In this document: in pieces, positions 59,230 to 64,000 of the stretch
Numbering within the stretch: position 1 is the stretch's first letter
How the letters are laid out: the number at the start of each line of letters is the position of its first letter
Assembly: GCA_025738555.1 (NCBI GenBank)
Contig: JAOVFP010000017.1
Span: forward strand, 248,001-312,000
Origin: Cyathus striatus
Taxonomy: Eukaryota; Basidiomycota; Agaricomycetes; Agaricales; Nidulariaceae
DNA: 64,000 bases
Direction of reading: 5' to 3'
Translations under genes and position numbers: made by a program
Notes under the pieces: model-generated
What the model saw: the letters and a program-made list of their open reading frames with translations, nothing else
Database searches by the model: none
Told to the model about the DNA's origin: nothing

Positions 59230-60639
59230 ATGTCTTCTACCGCTGTCACCACCACCCCCAACTCGACCAATACCCCCCCGACCGACCTCAGAATCGAAAT
59301 CCCTGCCACCACCACCAACGAACTCCCTGCCCAGACATTCCACACCGGCCTCCACCATCTCAACTGGCCCGGTGCCACCGCTGCCATACCACAACGCATC
59401 CGCCACCCACATGAAATCCACCTCGCCAAAGCCCTCTGGTGCGCCCGAAACACACCCCTCCAAATGATCGCCTTCCTCCAGTACATCGCCCCACCTGGAA
59501 TCTCTCACTGCTTCGTGCAGTTGTTTATCCTCGCCATGGATTGCTTTGCCCAGATTGTCACTGGCAAAACCCGAGATCTGTCTGTCCCTAAATATAACCT
59601 TGAACATATCGCTGACTTACTCATCCAACTCTGCCTCTTCAACTACACTCAGCTGATAGATCTTCCCCAAGACTTCTGCGGCACCCAACATCGAAGCTCC
59701 CCCGGTTGTGTAGGAATCGAAGCTCTTCGAATCCCACCCCTCAATCACGGCCGCACCCTCACTCACAACCACCAGCACTATGTCTACACACCAGTACCCT
59801 CGACCATAGAACCCAGAACCCTGACAGCACCCCCAGCATATCCACCTACCACATCCAATGGCAATTTACCCCCCTTCTCCCCTCCACCGCTTCTTACCCC
59901 TGCGTCCCCCTCTCCGCCAAATTCACCCCGACCAGCTACGCCAGTTCTTCCAAGAACTACTGGACACCATGCCCCATTGGATGACAGTAATGATCAGGAA
60001 AACCACGCCCCTCTATGAAGTCACTCTGCACCCCCCGCCACCGAGCCCCCCGTCATTCCCAATGCCCCTCCCACCATCAAACCCCTCTGTCAACACAACC
60101 CCGGCAAATGGTACCACATCCCCGCCTATGACCTCGAACTCTTTCGTTCCTTTCGTCACCAGGAACGTAAGAAAACCTGGCGTCAAGCCTATCGACAGGC
60201 ATACCCATGTACCCGAAGACCCTCATCTCAGACCACTCGAAACATGCAGAAGGCCCTCATCATCGAACAACTTCCTCTCCGCAACCCCCACCGCCACTGT
60301 CCCCTATGCTGCAGCAAACATCATGACCGCCTCCAATGTTGCCGCCACGTCTGCCCCTTCTGTCACCTCCACACCCCCCGCCATTCCCCATTTCAATGCA
60401 GGAAATACATCTGCCAGACCTGCGGATGGTCCTGCGCCGGCCACACTCCCCAGGACTGCCACTATGGCCCTGACGCCAGCCCACCTCCAGACGACAACAA
60501 CTGGGGTAACTGGCCACAGTATCAGGTCAACTCATGGAATGTCCTCATGGAACTTGAGGACCAGGTGAATGCCAATGACGAAGCCGAAACTGCCGAACAA
60601 CACGAAGCCGGATGGTATGCATCAAACGAGGACGTTTGA
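59230..60639 (+). pseudogene. Gypsy third ORF: Pro-rich protein with three Cys/His fingers
   Basis: One frame of 470 codons, MSSTAVTTTPNSTN to YASNEDV, interrupted once by TGA at 60016-60018. The first half has a helical domain (IRHPHEIHLAKALWCARNTP, YNLEHIADLLIQLCLFNYTQ), then a long Pro/Ser/Thr linker. The C-terminal part has CPLCCSKHHDRLQC (CX2CX4HX4C) and two fingers CX2CX6HX4C (CPFCHLHTPRHSPFQC and CQTCGWSCAGHTPQDC), ending acidic. It sits after integrase, the position of env in retroviruses, but has no signal peptide or membrane segment. A nucleic-acid-binding accessory role is an inference; I know of no established function. Confidence 0.75.
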
Positions 60640-60643
60640 TTGT

Positions 60644-60653
60644 ACAAAGGGGG
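60644..60653 (+). promoter_or_regulatory. Polypurine tract of the gypsy element
   Basis: ACAAAGGGGG lies 3 nt before the 3' LTR and is the expected plus-strand primer site for reverse transcription. Confidence 0.7.
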
Positions 60654-60656
60654 TAA

Positions 60657-61259
60657 TGTTACACATTTTCCATTTCAACCCCGCCAGAGCACCTCTTTTT
60701 CATGTGACCCCTCTATTTATATCTTTCTGCTTACTGATCCCTTTCTATTTATAACTACATACTTACTCATCATCCCTGACCCTGCTCCTCTGGTTTGTCA
60801 TACTACGAGCACGGACTTCTCTTATCTCCTCGGACTCGCTTACAGATACTGCTGCGCAGTACTGCACATTTATTTATAGACCTCTGCCGAGTCATGGCAA
60901 GTCACGGATTCTATTTATAGTAGCATACCTTTCTGCGAACGGACCATGCTTCTTTTGTATAAATAGCTCATGTATTCTGATCAAGCTTCTTCAGCTTGAT
61001 CTTAGTTTAGCTATCATCCAATATAGCTGGCTAATTCCCTTTATCCTCTTTGAGAACCCCTCAGACCCAGAACACCGCTACTTCATTTCTGCTCTTCAAG
61101 TGTTACTGTGAAGATGCCGCTAAGTCCATTAGTGTATAACTTACATTATAACTGTTTAGACTTCGACTTCGTCATACGACTTATGAGTGTAGTGACAAGT
61201 CACGTGATTATTATATCACAAGACCAGAAGATATCACAAGACCAGCTCGGATTGTAACA
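60657..61259 (+). repeat. 3' LTR of the gypsy element
   Basis: 603 bp, same length as the 5' LTR with no indels. Seven of the 11 differences have TG or CA on this side and CG in the 5' LTR; four are the reverse. Contains the same TATA box (near 60958-60965) and hairpin. Confidence 0.95.
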
Positions 61260-61330
61260 CAGGTGCACTGCCACCTACCACTTTCTGTAGCCCAAGCTAC
61301 CAAAGTGGTAGCTCAAATTTGAGTGTGGCT

Positions 61331-62170
61331 ATTGATGGTGAGCACATGATGGCAGATAACTGCAGGTGTAAAGTATAGCCATGTAGAATTTATTATTACT
61401 GTAAAGCCGGAGATGTCAGGAGTGGTAGTAACAAGGCTGTATATGATTCTTGTCTTGTTTCATCTTCTTTTTAAGGTGATGTATGCAGAGTGAAAGAGGT
61501 GATGTCATGATGGATTTAAAAAGTCCCTGCAAGTTTGTATAAAGTACTCTCCTTTGGAGTGGAAGGATATCTCCTGTTCCATTAGGTCACATGTAAATGT
61601 GACATTATATCATGGAGTGTGATGGCCAAATCTGAGAACTCAAAAAATACAAAATGCTGTCATTCACACCCAAATGTAATAAATATGCATTTTCTACAAT
61701 AAAAAGTTTTTCCATATCAAGTCTCCAAAAATCAACTTTATTTAATTTTTTCTTTCTGGGAGTGAGATTCAGCTACTACAAATACATCCCAGAGGGAATA
61801 ATTGCAGTAGGGTGGATTGTGACTGAGCTATCAGGTCATGACTCATAGTTGATGAAGGGATATACTTACATAAGGGAGTGCCAGATCTTACTGAGCCTAC
61901 CTTACTAGATTAGATCATGCTCAACACAGCAATTCGGTTTGTCAATACTGACTTATGTGAAAGTTGAAACAATGGTTGTTTTCAGTTGCTCCTAAATACC
62001 TTTGGAGTCCCCTGAATTTTGATGAGGACAACAAATGTGATTTGTGAATGAATCCCTAATATATATGAATGGAATAGACTGAATGTATGCAAAATACTGG
62101 TTATTCATTTAATTGCTTGAGCACATGGTTAACAATAATCACAGTATCTTACATATAGTAATGATTGCAC
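61331..62170. other. No gene recognised; AT-rich
   Basis: Short ORFs only (64 codons at 61654-61848, unrecognised). Local inverted words such as TCACATGTAAATGTGA (61587-61602) are present. Probably transposon debris. Confidence 0.4.
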
Positions 62171-62585
62171 TCACTGCTGGCCAGCAACTATTTTGCAGTT
62201 AGCAAAATCCATACAAAACTGACCTCAATAACTATAAATATTGACATTAAATATTCCCTGTGGTAAAATGATGGCTATTGTTGAGTGCAAAATCTGTGAC
62301 ACATGTTACCTTTTGTACATATTTTGCATTAATACAAATGTATCTTTTTGTTCTAATTTTAGCTTGATCAAAACTGGTGCAAAAGTCAACATTTTGCACA
62401 AGTTTTACTTCTGTGAAAATGTTTAGTTTTGCCAGTGCATTTTGACAGGTGCAAAACCTTTTTTCTTAAAATGACAGAAGTGTTGAATCTGTCATTTTAA
62501 GAAAAAAAGTTTTGAGCCTATCAAAATTTATTGGCAAAATTAAACATTTTCACAGAAGTAAAACTTGCTCAAAATGTTGACTAAA
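62171..62585. repeat. Diverged, partly deleted copy of the 18663-19313 palindromic element
   Basis: Starts CACTCACTGCTGGCCAGC and shares in order ACCTCAATAA, AATATTGAC, ACATATTTTG, ATACAAATG, TTGTTCTAATTTTAGCTTGA and the central hairpin ACAGAAGTGTTGAATCTGT with the 18-kb copy. The right arm is truncated soon after TAAACATTTTCACAG. More diverged than the 18-kb copy. Confidence 0.75.
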
Positions 62586-62834
62586 TGATTCAAATGTCTC
62601 TGTTGCAAATAGTATTGCTGGTCCGAACCACTTTATATGTTCTGGTAGGTGAAGTATTATATGAAATTTTGGTTTGTTGAACCAATGTGGTGTCCAACAA
62701 GCAGTGCACAATAAAAAATTGTCAATGGCAACTTTAATTTCATTCTAGAAGTAAAATTGCTTGTCACATGGAATCCAAATGAAATATTATAATATACATA
62801 CCACATGCACATTAACATCATGAATTACAGGCTG

Positions 62835-63110
62835 TCAGACTAATGAGACTAGCATTGAAAGTGAAATCCAAGTATTATAGCATGATTTGGAGACAAGATC
62901 ATACAGAACAAATGGAGCCACTTGCACAATAATGTGGAAATCACAACCAGTTAGAGATCCTGTATATTTTACTAGAGTTTGTCCAGCAAGGGGAGATATA
63001 TTGAGCCCACTGGTGTCTACAGAAGATAACTGAGTTATGAGGATCTGTTTTCCGTCATTGGACAATCTTGCCATTGCATCATGCCAAAAGTATTTAACAA
63101 ATCCAAGCAA
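62835..63110 (-). pseudogene. Fragment of a basidiomycete transposon-associated protein
   Basis: The minus strand reads ARLSNDGKQILITQLSSVDT, SGLNISPLAGQTLVKYTGSL and VQVAPFVLYDLV. These words resemble a family of long transposon-linked proteins in Agaricomycetes (segment of the type L-QL-SVDTSGL-ISPL-G-LV-Y-GSL-GRDF---Q-APFV). It is a single exon-sized piece with no partner exons visible; the family name is from memory of its pattern and uncertain. Confidence 0.5.
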
Positions 63111-63169
63111 AATAACATGAAGAATTTTGACAAGAGTATCTTGGAGTCATGGCTTTCAATTTGATTGAT

Positions 63170-64000
63170 CACTCCTGGTAAGCTGCTGGACAATGAAATG
63201 TTTAGTGAGCAGGGGTTTTATTGAGTGCATTTGGAATCATCATTGGCATGTGAGATCATTAAATTAATAAATTTGGGATCAATCAATGAAATTAATCCTT
63301 TTGTAGTTTGAAATCAATTCCAGTTCAATGAGAAATCACTAGGAATCATTAGAGTGAAATCAATGACAATTAGAAAAGAAATCAGTCAAAAATCAATTAA
63401 AAATCAATTAAAAATCAATGAATAACTCGAAATTGTTAGGTACCCAACTACAGGATATACTAAATAGTGGGGTGGTTAACTACATACATACACTTACTTT
63501 ATCTACTAGACCATAAGTCCTTTTCTAATAAGTAAACTTTTCTCTATATTACACATACCTGGAGAGAAAAATCAATGTTGAAATCAATCACTTGTACTTA
63601 GTTTAGATCACATTTCAAAGTGAAATCATTGCTGAAATCAATCCTTTTAGACTTTATAGTATTATTGATACAAATTTGAAATCAATACTAAAATCAATGT
63701 TATTACATAGGGAAATCAATGGGAAATCTATATTGATTTTAGTATTTATTTCGCATTTATTACCATTTTTTTTATCATTTATTTCCCTCTGATCTAACAT
63801 TGATTTAGTATTTATTTCGCATTTTATTACCTATTTATTTCTCATTGATTTTCCCATTGATTTCCCTATGTAATAACATTGATTTTAGCATTGATTTAAA
63901 ATTTGTATCCAATAATACTATGAAGTCCAAAAGGATTGATTTCTCTATGATATGACAATGATTTTCAATTGAACTATCATTGATTTTCCCATTGATTTCC
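63170..64000. mobile_element. Palindromic element rich in AAATCAATG motifs (runs off the right edge)
   Basis: The left half (63230-63730) is filled with GAAATCAATG-like words and the right half (63735-64000) with the complement CATTGATTTC. 63615-63735 and 63835-63950 are clear reverse complements (for example GTTATTACATAGGGAAATCA against its complement). No coding capacity. The outer right end is outside the window, so the target duplication is unknown. Confidence 0.7.

Larger units (their letters stand above)
52507..61259 (+). mobile_element. Ty3/gypsy LTR retrotransposon (chromovirus), 8.75 kb
   Basis: Two 603-bp LTRs (TGTTAC...GTAACA) are flanked by the 5-bp target duplication CAGGT (52502-52506 and 61260-61264). 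Internal order: self-priming site, Gag with zinc knuckle, protease, reverse transcriptase, RNase H, integrase, chromodomain, an extra zinc-finger ORF, polypurine tract. The order RT-RH-IN with a terminal chromodomain marks a chromovirus. Every internal stop is TGA and there is one 1-nt deletion in gag, plus an inserted transposase fragment at 54620-55061. It is young by LTR identity (592 of 603 positions) but inactive. Confidence 0.95.
51856..61330. mobile_element. Older TIR DNA element, split by the gypsy insertion (flanks 51856-52506 and 61265-61330)
   Basis: Left end AGCCATGCTCAAA and right end TTTGAGTGTGGCT are inverted repeats. The repeat continues inward for about 100 bp, including GAGCTACCACTTTGGTAGCT and GGTAGGTGGCAGTGCACCTG. 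ATT abuts both ends (51853-51855 and 61331-61333), a possible 3-bp target duplication. The left arm is 51856-51960 and the right arm is divided: its inner part is at 52450-52506, its outer part at 61265-61330. Without the gypsy the element would be about 720 bp. Confidence 0.78.

Noticed and set aside
53571..60639. Alternative genetic code (TGA as sense) to explain TGA-only stops
   Set aside because: TGG and CGA are both used normally in the same ORFs, host-type genes here end normally, and the LTR differences show CpG deamination directly. Kept only as a formal alternative.
59230..60639. Third ORF as an envelope protein
   Set aside because: No signal peptide, membrane span or fusion-like segment; the Cys/His fingers point to nucleic-acid binding.

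Overview
This window is from the nuclear genome of a filamentous fungus, most likely a mushroom-forming basidiomycete (Agaricomycetes). The evidence is many short phase-consistent GT-AG introns of about 50-60 bp, protein families typical of that group (a DUF6533-like membrane protein, a GMC oxidoreductase, an alpha-kinase linked to a DDE integrase-type transposase, chromodomain Ty3/gypsy, a Tad/I-like LINE) and a eukaryotic initiator tRNA-Met. Genus cannot be resolved from sequence alone. Well over half of the window is transposon or transposon debris.

Layout. 1-2501 is the 5' part of a hAT transposon (transposase on the minus strand, running off the left edge). 2644-12159 is a 9.5-kb DNA transposon flanked by TTAA, with terminal inverted repeats of about 1 kb built from 200-bp tandem units. 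It carries two divergent genes, an integrase-type transposase (minus) and an alpha-kinase (plus). Its right arm holds two inverted hAT MITEs whose 8-bp target duplications are exchanged in the way an inversion would produce. 12.3-18.3 kb holds a P450 relic and unrecognised, degenerate, purine-tract-rich sequence. 18663-19313 is a palindromic element. 20.8-30.5 kb holds two diverged copies of a DUF6533-like gene; one is cut in a coding exon by a 6.4-kb LINE (21240-27660) with a 13-bp target duplication and a 39-A tail. 32238-35000 is a 2.76-kb element with a 9-bp target duplication, filled with copies of the 8-mer GAGCGTGA in both orientations. 35-41 kb is mostly featureless and ends in a GMC oxidoreductase relic.

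42.5-51.7 kb is the only gene-like island: an intact five-exon medium-chain dehydrogenase/reductase (42521-43799), a mariner-type MITE (45112-45766), a multi-exon DHA1-type MFS transporter (46182-48335), a convergent multi-exon gene of unknown function (48895-50339) and an initiator tRNA-Met (51611-51682). From 51.9 to 61.3 kb an 8.75-kb chromovirus (Ty3/gypsy, identical-length 603-bp LTRs, CAGGT target duplication) lies inside an older terminal-inverted-repeat element. 61.3-64 kb is AT-rich transposon debris, including a second palindromic copy and an AAATCAATG-motif palindrome that runs off the right edge.

The strongest theme is CpG mutation. The two LTRs differ at 11 sites and every one is a CpG transition. 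The two hAT MITE copies differ at three sites, again all CpG. The gypsy ORFs are broken by 13 in-frame stops, all TGA, several where relatives carry arginine (CGA to TGA), and catalytic Asp codons of reverse transcriptase and integrase have become Asn at CpG sites. This suggests strong cytosine-methylation decay or RIP-like hypermutation of transposons. A second theme is the gypsy element's apparent self-priming: 13 nt at the predicted RNA start are complementary to a site 2 nt after the 5' LTR. A third is a set of palindromic non-autonomous elements, each built from its own short reiterated motif.
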